DNA of 64,000 nucleotides from an uncultured Loktanella sp. (GCA_937132065.1 CAKZNT010000048.1:1-64000); one strand, 5' to 3'; shown: positions 44,181-53,215, counted from the first letter of the stretch. Program-made: numbers and translations. The notes: a model not told the origin generated them from the letters alone.

Positions 44181-44633
44181 TTACATCGCAGGGCGGTTGA
44201 TCGCAGCAGTGCCGAGCAGGTGGTCGGTCAGCCCTTGTTTGCGGTCAGTCAGGATCATCATCAGGATCGAAATCAGTTGCAAAGGGGCGACGGCGACCGA
44301 GAAGGTGTAACCCGCAGTATGGGCAAGGGCCGTGCCCGACTGGAGGCGCAGACCGTCGATATCGCGCAGCTCGATCCCCATCATACGCATGCCCCAAGTC
44401 GAGGATTTTCCCGCGATGGTGAACCAGCGGTAAATGAACCCAGTGACCAGCATGAGGAACGGAAAGAAGAACAGCCCTGTAAACGCGGTAAACGGCAGGA
44501 TCACGATGCAAAGCAGGGCGACGAGCACAACGTCGATCCCCCAAGCGGCGGCCCGTTTGATCAGGACACCCTCGTAGAATTGCGGCTTTGTTGCGGGATC
44601 GGGCAGGCCAAGATGCGTGGCAGTGGCGGACAT
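44181..44633 (-). CDS. RDD family membrane protein
   Basis: A 150-residue RDD-domain protein with three or four membrane segments: KRAAAWGIDVVLVALLCIVI near residue 26, FFFPFLMLVTGFIYRWFTI, and a C-terminal helix. The motif STWGMRMMGIELRD is typical. Such proteins are of unknown function; some act as Na+/H+ exchangers or transport partners. It lies between bpt and the DUF2852 gene on the same strand. Confidence 0.9.
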   Translation of the reverse strand: MSATATHLGLPDPATKPQFYEGVLIKRAAAWGIDVVLVALLCIVILPFTAFTGLFFFPFLMLVTGFIYRWFTIAGKSSTWGMRMMGIELRDIDGLRLQSGTALAHTAGYTFSVAVAPLQLISILMMILTDRKQGLTDHLLGTAAINRPAM

Positions 44634-44705
44634 GTGTGTGGCTTTCTTTCTTATCTAGGGAAGGGTGGGGCGACCCGCGTATTGGGCCACCCCGAGGGGG
44701 ACAGG

Positions 44706-45149
44706 TTAAGCAGGCTCGTTTTCTGCATCGTCTTTGGCTTCTGGCGCTTTTGCGGCGCGGTCATCCATAAACTGATCAAACTCTGCCTTGTCTTTTGCTT
44801 CACGCAGACGCTCGAGGAAGGCTTCGAAGTTGTTCTGCTCTTCTTCCAAGCGGCGCAGTGTTTCGTTTTTGTAGGCATCAAATGCCGAGTTGCCAGACGA
44901 GGTGCGCATGTGGCGTGCGCTATGGCGGCGGCTGCGGTGACAAGATTTGCTAAACATACGTTTGCTCCAGATCATATAAGCGAGAAGGGCGAGGCCGACA
45001 GGCCACACGAAGATGAAACCAAGGACCATGGCGGCGATCCATGCGCCTTTACCGCGCTCGTCGAGCCAGCCTTCCGCACGGGCGAAATAGCCGGGACGAT
45101 TGTCAGTGAAAGACATCGTTTCTGTGGAAGTTGTTGAGGCGGTGTTCAT
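44706..45149 (-). CDS. DUF2852 membrane protein
   Basis: A 147-residue DUF2852 protein: short N-terminus (MNTASTTSTETMSFTDN), one or two hydrophobic segments at about 37-62 (GAWIAAMVLGFIFVWPVGLALLAYMIW), then a charged helical tail (FDAYKNETLRRLEEEQNNFEAFLERL). Function unknown. ATG 45149 has AAGGAG six bases upstream; the longer frame is not needed. Two near-identical dyads lie upstream at 45182-45198 and 45240-45256. Confidence 0.88.
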   Translation of the reverse strand: MNTASTTSTETMSFTDNRPGYFARAEGWLDERGKGAWIAAMVLGFIFVWPVGLALLAYMIWSKRMFSKSCHRSRRHSARHMRTSSGNSAFDAYKNETLRRLEEEQNNFEAFLERLREAKDKAEFDQFMDDRAAKAPEAKDDAENEPA

Positions 45150-45181
45150 TGTAGGCTCCTTGGTTATCGTTTGTTGTTTCA

Positions 45182-45256
45182 TGTGAATGCTTTTCACATT
45201 ACAGATATCGGAGTCCTGCAATCAACTTGCAAGGGTAAATGTGAATGTTTTTTACA
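45182..45256. promoter_or_regulatory. Paired TGTGAA...TTNACA dyads upstream of DUF2852 gene
   Basis: TGTGAATGCTTTTCACA (45182-45198) and TGTGAATGTTTTTTACA (45240-45256) share 15 of 17 bases, in the same orientation, centres 58 bases apart. The first is a near-perfect inverted repeat, 33 bases before the DUF2852 start. They look like two operators for one dimeric regulator in an unusually A/T-rich stretch. The regulator is unknown. Confidence 0.5.
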
Positions 45257-45379
45257 TTTACTTTTATTATGTAGTTAAATCAGATACTTGTGGTCATGTA
45301 GTAACTTTGCTGGCGTGAGGTTACAGGGCGCGTGGCTCGGCGTTTGGTCGCAAATACCCTGCGCAGGCAGCATCATGTG

Positions 45380-45408
45380 TTGAGTCGCGCGGTTTCCATT
45401 GTTATCAT
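45380..45408 (+). promoter_or_regulatory. Candidate promoter of the 45414 RNA
   Basis: TTGAGT (45380-45385) and TATCAT (45403-45408) are exactly 17 bases apart. The predicted start (45414-45416) coincides with the first base of the closing stem of the structured element that follows. Confidence 0.45.
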
Positions 45409-45413
45409 TTCCC

Positions 45414-45524
45414 TGACGGGTGTGACACGGTGTTATACCCACGGCCGTAGCCCGATCAAATGATCGGAGCGCTATGCAGGGTTGCCGAGAAATCGGATGT
45501 GGGGCCCTGCCACCCGTCACTTTT
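45414..45524 (+). ncRNA. Candidate structured RNA, about 110 nt, unknown family
   Basis: TGACGGGTG (45414-45422) pairs over 9 bp with CACCCGTCA (45511-45519). Inside, CCGATC/GATCGG (45452-45467, extendable by TAGC/GCTA past a 3-base bulge) and a second arm GCAGGG/CCCTGC (45476-45481 with 45505-45510) enclosing CCGA-GAAA-TCGG (45485-45496, a GNRA-type loop) complete a three-way junction. CTTTT follows the closing stem. It lies in the 486-base gap between the DUF2852 gene and glnE, which I believe holds no protein gene. I could not match it to SRP, 6S, tmRNA, RNase P RNA or a riboswitch I know. Confidence 0.45.
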
Positions 45525-45635
45525 CACGCGACCAGTTTCGCACGCCGTAATTATATGATGGTTTTGCTTGATTGAGGGCGGTTTCCCTATGCCCGCCTAA
45601 TTGACCATAGCCCCGCAAAGGCACAGTGTAGCGAC

Positions 45636-48398
45636 ATGAGTTTTAGCAGTCGTTTGATCCGTGTTCCGCGCCCCTTTGACCCCGCCGTTGGTCAGGATGC
45701 TTTGTCGCATGTGCAGGGGCTTGATGCGGCCCTGTCCGACCTTGTTGCGGGGGCGGCGGGGTGCAGCCCGTATCTGGCGGGCCTGTTGTCGCGCGAAGGG
45801 GCTTGGCTGGTGGCTGCCGTTGATGACCCCGAAGCTGCGGTTCAGGCGATTTTTGCCCAGTTGCCCGACGTGCCGCTTGATCAGTTGCCTGATGCCTTGC
45901 GCGAGGCCAAGCGGCGTATTGCCCTTTTGACGGGACTTGCTGACTTAGGCGGGATCTGGCCCTTGGAGGTTGTCACACAGATACTCACTGACTTTGCCGA
46001 CCTTGCTGTTGATGTGACAATCAAGGCGCTGGTCGGGGCCGAAATCAAGCGTGGCAAGTTGCCCGGTGTGAACGCGGATGCGGTGCAAACGGCTGGCGGG
46101 TTGATTGTGCTAGCGATGGGCAAGATGGGCGCGGGCGAGTTGAACTACTCCTCTGATATTGATCTGATTTGCCTGTTTGACGAGACCCGTTTTGACCCCG
46201 ACGATTATCATGATGCCCGCGCCAGTTTTATCCGTGTGACCCGTAAGATGGCGACGATCCTGTCGGATGTTGCCGTGGGCGGCTATGTGTTTCGCACCGA
46301 TTTACGCCTGCGCCCCGACCCCAATTCGACGCCCGTTTGCATTTCGACGGAAATGGCCGAGCGGTATTACGAAAGTGTTGGTCGCACGTGGGAGCGCGCA
46401 GCCTATATCAAGGCGCGCGCCTGTGCGGGTGATATCGCGGCGGGTGAGGGGTTTATCAAGGCGTTGCGTCCGTTTGTCTGGCGCAAGCATCTGGATTTTG
46501 CAGCGATCCAAGATGCCCATGACATGCGCTTGCGTATTCGTGACCACAAGGGGCTCGGCGGTCAACTGGTGCTCGAGGGCCATAACATGAAGCTTGGTCG
46601 TGGTGGTATCCGTGAGATCGAGTTTTTCACCCAGACCCGCCAGTTGATCGCGGGGGGGCGTGATCCGAGTCTGCGTGAACGCCGCACCGAAGATGGCCTT
46701 GCCGCGATAGCAAAGGCGGGGTGGGCGTCTGAAGAAGATGCCGTAACGCTTTATGATCATTACAAGTTTCACCGAGAGGTCGAGCATCGCTTGCAAATGA
46801 TCAATGACGCCCAGACCCATGAGTTACCCAAGTCCGACGAAGGGTTCGCGCGGCTGGCGGCATTTATGGGCCGTGATGTGGAGCCTTTGCGCAAGGAGTT
46901 GCGCGCGCGCCTTGAGGCGGTGCATGAGACAACCGAGGGCTTTTTCGCGCCTGAGGCCGCGAAGCCCTTGGCCGATGACTGGGGCCGCGATGTGACGACG
47001 GGGTGGCATGCCTATCCTGCGCTGAGGTCGCAGCGTGCCGAAACGATTTTCAGGCGTTTGAAGCCTGAAATTCTCGCCCGTCTGAAAGAGGCTGCCAAGC
47101 CCGACGAGGCGCTGTTGCAGTTTGACGGCTTCCTCAAGGGGTTGCCCGCTGGTGTGCAGTTGTTCTCGCTGTTTGAGGCAAACCCGCAGTTGACCCAATT
47201 GATCGTGGATATTGCGGCAACGGCCCCTGCATTGGCGCAGTATTTGTCTGCCAATGCGAGTGTGCTGGATGCGGTGATTGGTGGCACGTTCTTTGATCCT
47301 TGGCCTGGTCCAGAGGCGTTGACGGCGCAGCTTGATAAGGTGCTGGCGGCATGTTCGGATTATGAGGCCCAGCTTTTGGCGGCGCGTGTCTGGGCAAAGG
47401 AACGTCATTTCCGCATTGGTGTGCATCACCTGCGCGGCCTGATCGACGCCGACACGAGTGGCGTGCAATATGCCGACCTCGCGGATGCGGTGGTCGCTGC
47501 GATGTGGCCCGTTGTGGTCACCGAGTTTGCCCGCAAACATGGTCCGATGCCCGGCGTTGGGGCAGTTGTGTTAGGCATGGGCAGCCTTGGTGCGCAGCGC
47601 CTGAACGCGTTCTCCGACCTTGATCTTATCATGATTTATGATGCGGACGGCGTGGAGACATCAGACGGGCCGCGCCCCTTGATGACCCGCATGTATTATG
47701 CCCGCCTTACCCAAGCCTTAGTGACAGCATTGACTGCGCCGATGGCGGAGGGCCGCGTTTATGAGGTCGATATGCGCTTGCGTCCTTCTGGCCGCGCGGG
47801 GCCGGTTGCGACTTCGATTGAGGCATTTATGGCCTATCAGCAGGATGAAGCGTGGACGTGGGAGCATCTTGCAATGACCCGTGCCCGCCCTGTTGCTGGT
47901 GACGCCGACTTGGGCGCGCGCGTCGAGACGTTTCGACAAGCTTTGATTGCCAAGAAGGGCGAGGGGCCAACCGTCTTGGCCGACCTTGCAGAGATGCGCG
48001 CCCGCATTGCCCAAGCCAAGCCGCCGCAAGGTGCGTGGGATGCCAAAATCGGGGCGGGTCGTTTGCAAGATACCGAGTTGCTGTCGCAAGCCGCCGCGTT
48101 GCGTGCGGGCAGCCCTGCACGCGATGGTGGCGCGCAATTGGATGCGGGTGTCGCTGCTGGATGGTTGAGTGCCGCTGATGCAAGCGCAATTGCAGCTGCG
48201 GCAGGGCTTTTCTGGCGTATGCAGGCCGCAGCGCGTTTGTTGACGGGCGGCACGCTTGCACCAGAAGAGTTGGGCGCAGGTGGCCGTAACCTGATCTTGC
48301 GCGAAACGGGTTACACGACGATGGACGAATTGCAAAACGCGATGATTGCGGCGGCTCAGGCAGCGGACGCGGTGATTTCGGCGAAACTTGCGGAGTAA
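45636..48398 (+). CDS. glnE: Bifunctional glutamine synthetase adenylyltransferase/adenylyl-removing enzyme
   Basis: A 920-residue GlnE, which adds and removes AMP on glutamine synthetase in answer to PII and glutamine. The two nucleotidyltransferase domains are seen: GKMGAGELNYSSDIDLICLFD (near residue 165; adenylyl-removing half) and GMGSLGAQRLNAFSDLDLIMIYD (near 650; adenylylating half), each with the G-S-x-D-x-D metal site, plus helical GlnD-PII uridylyltransferase-type regions between. Length is normal. Nine bases separate it from the next small gene. Confidence 0.96.
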   Translation: MSFSSRLIRVPRPFDPAVGQDALSHVQGLDAALSDLVAGAAGCSPYLAGLLSREGAWLVAAVDDPEAAVQAIFAQLPDVPLDQLPDALREAKRRIALLTGLADLGGIWPLEVVTQILTDFADLAVDVTIKALVGAEIKRGKLPGVNADAVQTAGGLIVLAMGKMGAGELNYSSDIDLICLFDETRFDPDDYHDARASFIRVTRKMATILSDVAVGGYVFRTDLRLRPDPNSTPVCISTEMAERYYESVGRTWERAAYIKARACAGDIAAGEGFIKALRPFVWRKHLDFAAIQDAHDMRLRIRDHKGLGGQLVLEGHNMKLGRGGIREIEFFTQTRQLIAGGRDPSLRERRTEDGLAAIAKAGWASEEDAVTLYDHYKFHREVEHRLQMINDAQTHELPKSDEGFARLAAFMGRDVEPLRKELRARLEAVHETTEGFFAPEAAKPLADDWGRDVTTGWHAYPALRSQRAETIFRRLKPEILARLKEAAKPDEALLQFDGFLKGLPAGVQLFSLFEANPQLTQLIVDIAATAPALAQYLSANASVLDAVIGGTFFDPWPGPEALTAQLDKVLAACSDYEAQLLAARVWAKERHFRIGVHHLRGLIDADTSGVQYADLADAVVAAMWPVVVTEFARKHGPMPGVGAVVLGMGSLGAQRLNAFSDLDLIMIYDADGVETSDGPRPLMTRMYYARLTQALVTALTAPMAEGRVYEVDMRLRPSGRAGPVATSIEAFMAYQQDEAWTWEHLAMTRARPVAGDADLGARVETFRQALIAKKGEGPTVLADLAEMRARIAQAKPPQGAWDAKIGAGRLQDTELLSQAAALRAGSPARDGGAQLDAGVAAGWLSAADASAIAAAAGLFWRMQAAARLLTGGTLAPEELGAGGRNLILRETGYTTMDELQNAMIAAAQAADAVISAKLAE

Positions 48399-48406
48399 GG
48401 TAGAGA

Positions 48407-48682
48407 ATGGCAAAGCCACGTGATCCTCATGATCCCAAGGGGTTGATCCGCGAATCGTTTCGTATCGCGGGGATTACCGCGAGCGAGTGTCGCTCGATCT
48501 TTTTGGATTGGGCGTTGAGCATGCCTGAAGGGTATGACGCCAAGCCCGAGGTTGAGGCCTTGCTTGTCACCTATGCCGATCAACCCGCAGCCCATCCGAT
48601 GAAGGATGTCCTCAAGCAGGCATTGGCCGCGACAGCCCGCCCGACGCGCCGTGGTGGACGCGCCGCGCGGGTCGTGGATTAG
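48407..48682 (+). CDS. Conserved hypothetical protein after glnE
   Basis: A 91-residue protein, MAKPRDPHDPKGLIRESFRI then ITASECRSIFLDWALSMPEG and a basic end (ARPTRRGGRAARV). The frame follows glnE by eight bases with a GGTAGAG site, so it is likely co-transcribed. I do not recognise a family of known function. Its last bases overlap the converging eda stop by four bases. Confidence 0.8.
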   Translation: MAKPRDPHDPKGLIRESFRIAGITASECRSIFLDWALSMPEGYDAKPEVEALLVTYADQPAAHPMKDVLKQALAATARPTRRGGRAARVVD

Positions 48683-49320
48683 CGCGGTAGCTTGCTTGCC
48701 TCGGCTGCCAGAGCGGTGATCGCGTCCCAGTCGCCTGCTTGCACCATCGCCTTTGGCGCGACCCAAGAGCCACCAACGCAAAGGGTGTTGGACAGCGACA
48801 GGTAGTCATTGGCGTTCTTGAGGCTCACGCCCCCTGTCGGGCAAAAGCTAACTTGCGGAATAGGCGCGCCGATTGCCTTGAGGGCAGGGGCGCCGCCGTT
48901 GGCTTCTGCGGGAAAAAACTTTTGCACGGTGTAGCCGCGTTCGAGTAGCCGCATGGCCTCTGTGGCTGTTGCCACACCGGGCAAGAGCGGAAGGTCGTTG
49001 GCTTCGCAGGCGTCCAAAATCAGATCAGTCGCACCCGGAGAGACACCAAACAACGCGCCTGCCGCCTTTGCATTTTCGACGTCTTTTGGTGTCAGCAACG
49101 TGCCAGCACCGACGATGCCCCCTGTAACGGTTGCCATTTCTCTGATCACATCAAGTGCAGCGGGCGTGCGTAATGTCACTTCCAGCACGGGCAACCCACC
49201 CGCAACAAGCGCGCGCGCTAACCCCGCTGCTTGGTTCGCGTCATCGACAACAAGCACAGGGATTACGGGCGCCAAGAGGCACAGTTCGCGGTTTTTCTCG
49301 GAGGCTGTTTGTGGGGTCAT
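48679..49320 (-). CDS. eda: KDPG/KHG aldolase
   Basis: A 213-residue 2-dehydro-3-deoxy-phosphogluconate aldolase, splitting KDPG into pyruvate and glyceraldehyde 3-phosphate (Entner-Doudoroff). The Schiff-base Lys is K134 in VQKFFPAE and the general acid/base Glu is in VLEVTLRT (E47). GAGTLL and FGVSPGATD are also typical. It follows edd by 15 bases on the same strand. Confidence 0.96.
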   Translation of the reverse strand: MTPQTASEKNRELCLLAPVIPVLVVDDANQAAGLARALVAGGLPVLEVTLRTPAALDVIREMATVTGGIVGAGTLLTPKDVENAKAAGALFGVSPGATDLILDACEANDLPLLPGVATATEAMRLLERGYTVQKFFPAEANGGAPALKAIGAPIPQVSFCPTGGVSLKNANDYLSLSNTLCVGGSWVAPKAMVQAGDWDAITALAAEASKLPR

Positions 49321-49335
49321 GGTCGGTTCCTTGGA

Positions 49336-51141
49336 TTAGATGCACACGCCAGCGCCGTCGGATGACAGGCCGACATTGTCGCGGAAGACTTGGAAGAGTT
49401 CGCGCCCCACACCGTTGCCATTCCCCTTAAGGTCTGGCGTGGCGGCAGTGCGTGTTGAGATATCGACATCAAGCACGTCGATCGTGCCTTTGGTAGCGTC
49501 AAGGCGCACAATGTCGCCGTCCTGCAAGTAGGCGAGTGGCCCGCCGTTGGCCGCTTCGGGGCTCACGTGGATCGCTGAGGGCACTTTACCCGATGCACCC
49601 GACATCCGCCCGTCTGTGACCAGCGCAACCTTTTGGCCGCGATCCTGCATGGTGGCCAAGATCGGTGTCAGCCCGTGCAGTTCTGGCATGCCGTTGGATT
49701 TTGGCCCCTGAAAGCGCACGACGATGACGGTATCTTGGGCCAACTCACCCGCTTTAAACGCAGCTTTCACGGCGTCTTGAGTGTGGAACACGCGCGCTGG
49801 CGCTTCGATGATGTGGCGTTCTTGGGCAACAGCAGAGGTCTTGATCACGCCGCGCCCGAGGTTGCCTGCGAGTTGGGTCAGCCCCCCGTGATGGTTGAAC
49901 GGATCCGCAACAGGGCGCAGAATTTTCTCGTTATGCGAGGTGGTCGTGCCAGCGGCAAATTCGATTTTGCCGTCCACGAGCTTTGGCTCTTGGGAATATT
50001 GCGCAAGGCCATGACCCATCACGGTTTGCACATCGTCGTGCAGCAGGCCTGCATTGAGAAGCTCACCGATCATAAAGCCAAGACCGCCCGCCGCGTGGAA
50101 GTGGTTCACGTCGGCAAGGCCGTTTGGATAGACCTTGGCCATGAGTGGCACGACTTCGGAAATGTCCGAGAAGTCCTCGAGGTCGATCAGAACCCCCGCA
50201 GCCCGCGCCATTGCAGGCAGGTGCAACACGAGGTTGGTCGAGCCGCCAGTTGCCATTAGGCCGACGAGCCCGTTCACAAATGCCTTTTCAGACAGAATTT
50301 CGCTGGTTGGGCGGAAGGTTTGCCCAAGTGCGGTATTGCCGAGCACTTGCTCTGTGCCGCGCGTGGTGAGCGCCTCGCGCATGCCGCTGTCAGGGTTCAC
50401 AAATGAAGAGCCGGGCAAGTGCATGCCCATGAATTCCATCAGCATCTGGTTGGTATTGGCCGTGCCATAGAACGTGCATGTGCCTGCGCCGTGGTAGGAG
50501 GCCATCTCGGCGGCCATCAATTCGGCGCGCCCGACCTCGCCGACGGCGAATTTCTGGCGCACTTTTGCCTTTTCGTCGTTGGGCAGCCCCGAAGTCATCG
50601 GCCCGGCGGGCAGGAAAATGGACGGGATATAGCCGAAGGTGGCCGCAGCAATGATCAGGCCCGGCACGATTTTATCGCAGACACCAAGGTAGATGGCGGC
50701 GTCGAATACGTTGTGGGACAGGCCGATGCCTGCTGCCATCGCAATAATGTCGCGCGAGAACAGCGACAATTCCATGCCGGTTTGCCCTTGTGTCACGCCG
50801 TCACACATGGCGGGCACGCCGCCAGCCACTTGCACGGTGCCACCTGCGGCGCGCGCGGCGCGGCGGATGATGTCGGGGTATTGCTCGAAGGGCTGATGTG
50901 CGGAGAGCATATCATTGTAGGCCGTAATGATGCCGATGTTGGGCACGGGCGAGGCGGCTAGCGCCTCTTTGTCGTGCGCCATCGCAGCATAAGCATGGGC
51001 CTGATTGCCACAAGTGAGGTGCGCGCGCCGTGGGCCTTCTGCCGCTGCGGCGTTCATCCGGTCAAGGTAGTCACCGCGCGACTGTTGCGAGCGGGCGATA
51101 ATACGGTCAGTGACCTTTTGGATCGTTTTATGAACGGCCAT
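49336..51141 (-). CDS. edd: 6-phosphogluconate dehydratase
   Basis: A 601-residue [4Fe-4S] dehydratase turning 6-phosphogluconate into KDPG. Family words: [42 protein letters not shown] (cluster Cys), [20 protein letters not shown] (cluster Cys) and [26 protein letters not shown] 51141 is chosen because GGAGGA lies six bases upstream; the longer frame adds only six residues. First gene of edd-eda, behind a promoter with a LacI-type operator. Confidence 0.97.
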   Translation of the reverse strand: MAVHKTIQKVTDRIIARSQQSRGDYLDRMNAAAAEGPRRAHLTCGNQAHAYAAMAHDKEALAASPVPNIGIITAYNDMLSAHQPFEQYPDIIRRAARAAGGTVQVAGGVPAMCDGVTQGQTGMELSLFSRDIIAMAAGIGLSHNVFDAAIYLGVCDKIVPGLIIAAATFGYIPSIFLPAGPMTSGLPNDEKAKVRQKFAVGEVGRAELMAAEMASYHGAGTCTFYGTANTNQMLMEFMGMHLPGSSFVNPDSGMREALTTRGTEQVLGNTALGQTFRPTSEILSEKAFVNGLVGLMATGGSTNLVLHLPAMARAAGVLIDLEDFSDISEVVPLMAKVYPNGLADVNHFHAAGGLGFMIGELLNAGLLHDDVQTVMGHGLAQYSQEPKLVDGKIEFAAGTTTSHNEKILRPVADPFNHHGGLTQLAGNLGRGVIKTSAVAQERHIIEAPARVFHTQDAVKAAFKAGELAQDTVIVVRFQGPKSNGMPELHGLTPILATMQDRGQKVALVTDGRMSGASGKVPSAIHVSPEAANGGPLAYLQDGDIVRLDATKGTIDVLDVDISTRTAATPDLKGNGNGVGRELFQVFRDNVGLSSDGAGVCI

Positions 51142-51183
51142 GATATCCTCCGAAATCAATTTTGTTGTGGGCTATCATGTTTC

Positions 51184-51195
51184 GTTAGCGCTAAC
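51184..51195. promoter_or_regulatory. LacI-family operator of edd-eda
   Basis: GTTAGCGCTAAC is a perfect 12-base palindrome with the central CG of LacI-family operators, 43-54 bases before the edd start and on the predicted transcription start. CceR, a LacI-type regulator of Rhodobacter sphaeroides that responds to 6-phosphogluconate, represses edd-eda (established); that this is its site here is inferred. Confidence 0.65.
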
Positions 51196-51199
51196 AATG

Positions 51200-51228
51200 A
51201 TGAAAGCCCGAGTGCGGCTTTTTGACAA
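51200..51228 (-). promoter_or_regulatory. Candidate edd promoter
   Basis: On the minus strand TTGTCA (51228-51223) and TTTCAT (51205-51200) are 17 bases apart; the start would fall near 51193, inside the palindrome. The -10 is weak, but geometry fits a repressor site over +1. Confidence 0.5.
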
Positions 51229-51377
51229 CGGTTCGCCCTTGAGTTGCTTGCCGTAGGGTCAATGCCTGCGAATGGCCTCAATTGAACACAATTTTGCCCC
51301 AGTCGAAAGGTTAATAAGGTCTTACGCCCCGCAAGAGGGGTCCCGTCCAAAACAGGGCAAAAGCTCGGAGAAGACAG

Positions 51378-51980
51378 ATGAAGATGATGAAAGTGATTAC
51401 ATTAGCGGCCATGGCACTTGGCGTTGCAGGCTGCGCGAGTGTTGATACCGTAACCCGAAATGCGCCGATTGAAGTGCCCGCACTTGGTGCGCAAACAATC
51501 GCGATTGCGCGTGACTATGTGGTTGAGGACGTGACGTTTACGGCGTCTAACGAACTTCGCGTGTCCGAGGGCAATAGCTATTATCCCAATGCGGACGTTG
51601 TCTGGCGCGGTGACCCTGTCGGGAACCGTATCGACCAGATTGCCGCAATCTTTGAAACCGCGACCAAGCGCAATGACACCAAGCTGGATGGCAACATCCC
51701 TGTGATTGTTGATTACGAACTGGTCCGCTTTCACGGCGTGACAGAGCGCACCCGTTTCTCGGTTGGCGGCGTCTATAACATCGAGTTCATGTTGTCGGTC
51801 CGTAATGCGCTGACAGGTGAGATCATCGAAGCGCCCCGTCGCATTGAAGCTGACCTTTCTGCACCCGGTGGCATCGCCGCTTTGATGCTTGAGCAGCGCG
51901 GCCAGACTGAAAAGGTGCGTGTCACCGACTTTCTGACCCAAGTCTTTGCTGACGAATTGTCGGGCACTTACGAGATCTAA
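51378..51980 (+). CDS. Outer-membrane-type lipoprotein, DUF6778-like
   Basis: A 200-residue protein with a lipoprotein signal: MKMMKVITLAAMALGVAGC, lipobox GVAGC with Cys near residue 19. The rest is beta-rich and without enzyme motifs (PALGAQTIAIARDYVVEDV, VGGVYNIEFMLSVRNAL). From memory it resembles the Rhodobacterales DUF6778 lipoproteins; function unknown. GGAGAAG precedes ATG 51378. A strong hairpin begins 22 bases after its stop, overlapping the next gene's start. Confidence 0.82.
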   Translation: MKMMKVITLAAMALGVAGCASVDTVTRNAPIEVPALGAQTIAIARDYVVEDVTFTASNELRVSEGNSYYPNADVVWRGDPVGNRIDQIAAIFETATKRNDTKLDGNIPVIVDYELVRFHGVTERTRFSVGGVYNIEFMLSVRNALTGEIIEAPRRIEADLSAPGGIAALMLEQRGQTEKVRVTDFLTQVFADELSGTYEI

Positions 51981-52002
51981 TCTTTCCTACCGAAAATTTT
52001 GC

Positions 52003-52038
52003 GGGTAAGGGGGCTGTTATGGAACAGTCCCCTTATCC
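52003..52038 (+). promoter_or_regulatory. Hairpin with the rlmI start codon in its loop
   Basis: A 16-bp stem (52003-52018 with 52023-52038, two G-U pairs) has the tetraloop ATGG, whose ATG is the start codon at 52019. The G-rich ribosome site (GTAAGGGGG) is in the 5' arm and codons 2-7 form the 3' arm. It could be the terminator of the lipoprotein gene and a translation block for the methyltransferase at once. Confidence 0.75.
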
Positions 52039-53215
52039 CGTTGTTCGCCTCAATCCTAAAGGCGACGCCCGCGCAATTCGCCACGGTTTTCCGTGGGTTT
52101 ATGCAAATGAAGTTGTAACCGATCGTCGGACCAAAGGTTTGGTGGCGGGCACGATTGCTATCTTGGAAGACGCCGAGCGCCGCCCCATGGGCCTCGTTGC
52201 GGTGAATCCTGCCAGCAAGATATTCTGTCGGATGCTGTCGCGCGATGTTGACGTGCCCGTCGACGCCGCATGGTTCGAGCGCACAATCGGCGCCGCCTTG
52301 CAGCACCGCGAGACACTTTATAGCGAACCGAATTATCGTTTGGTCCATGCCGAGGCCGATGGCATGCCCGGCGTGATCATTGACCGTTTCGGCGATGTTG
52401 CCGTTGTGCAGCCGAATGCGGCTTGGGCTGATGTGATGATCGAAACGCTGGTTGATGCGCTTGTGAAGGTCACGGGCGTTACCACGGTTATCATGAACGG
52501 CACGGGGCGCGCGCGCACGCTTGAGGGCTTGGAAGAGACCACGGTTGTCATGCGTGGTGACGCACCGACGGCGCCGATCCCTGTGAAGATGAACGGCGCG
52601 ACCTATATGGCGGACGTCATGGGCGGCCAGAAAACCGGAATTTTCTTTGATCAACGCCCGAACCATGCCTTTGCGGCGGGTCTTGCGAAAGATGCCCGCG
52701 TTCTGGATGTGTTTTCCCACGTTGGCGGCTTTGGCTTGGCGGCCTTGGCCAATGGCGCAACATCGGTTCTGGCGGTTGATGGATCGGCCCCAGCACTTGC
52801 GTTGGCGGAAGCGGGCGCAGAAGCGATGGGTGTGTCGGACAAGTTTGAAACCCGCAAGGGCGATGCATTTGCGACACTTGAGGCCTTGGCTGAAGAGGGC
52901 GCGCAATTTGACGTGGTGATCTGTGATCCGCCTGCATTTGCACCGGGTCGCAAGTCACTTGATGCAGGCTTGCGCGCCTACGAGCGTGTTGCGCGCTTGG
53001 CGGCTGGCTTGGTCAAAGAGGGCGGTTACTTGGGCGTTTGCTCTTGTTCACATGCGGCGGACCTGACGAAATTCCGCAATGCCTCTGCCCGTGGTATTGG
53101 CCGTGCAGGAAAGCGCAGCCAAGTGATCTACACAGGGTTTGCTGGACCTGACCACCCGCTGATGCCCCATCTCGCCGAAAGCGGTTATCTGAAGGCCGTC
53201 TTTTTCCGTCTATGA
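52019..53215 (+). CDS. RlmI-like rRNA (cytosine) methyltransferase with PUA domain
   Basis: A 398-residue SAM-dependent methyltransferase of the RlmI/RlmK family, modifying 23S rRNA cytosine C5 or acting similarly. N-terminal PUA domain (about 5-85; RAIRHGFPWVYANEV), a linker domain (LVHAEADGMPGVIIDRFGD), then a Rossmann domain with VLDVFSHVGGFGLAALANGA (SAM motif I, about 226-245) and ICDPPAFAPGR (motif IV), and CSCSHAA near the catalytic Cys. The start codon sits in a hairpin loop. The stop overlaps the PIN gene (ATGA). Confidence 0.92.
   Translation: MEQSPYPVVRLNPKGDARAIRHGFPWVYANEVVTDRRTKGLVAGTIAILEDAERRPMGLVAVNPASKIFCRMLSRDVDVPVDAAWFERTIGAALQHRETLYSEPNYRLVHAEADGMPGVIIDRFGDVAVVQPNAAWADVMIETLVDALVKVTGVTTVIMNGTGRARTLEGLEETTVVMRGDAPTAPIPVKMNGATYMADVMGGQKTGIFFDQRPNHAFAAGLAKDARVLDVFSHVGGFGLAALANGATSVLAVDGSAPALALAEAGAEAMGVSDKFETRKGDAFATLEALAEEGAQFDVVICDPPAFAPGRKSLDAGLRAYERVARLAAGLVKEGGYLGVCSCSHAADLTKFRNASARGIGRAGKRSQVIYTGFAGPDHPLMPHLAESGYLKAVFFRL

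Noticed and set aside
45275-45520. 81-codon minus-strand open frame between DUF2852 and glnE
   Set aside because: It runs through the structured RNA candidate, has an odd Cys/His/Pro-rich composition and no ribosome site; conservation there is better explained by RNA structure.
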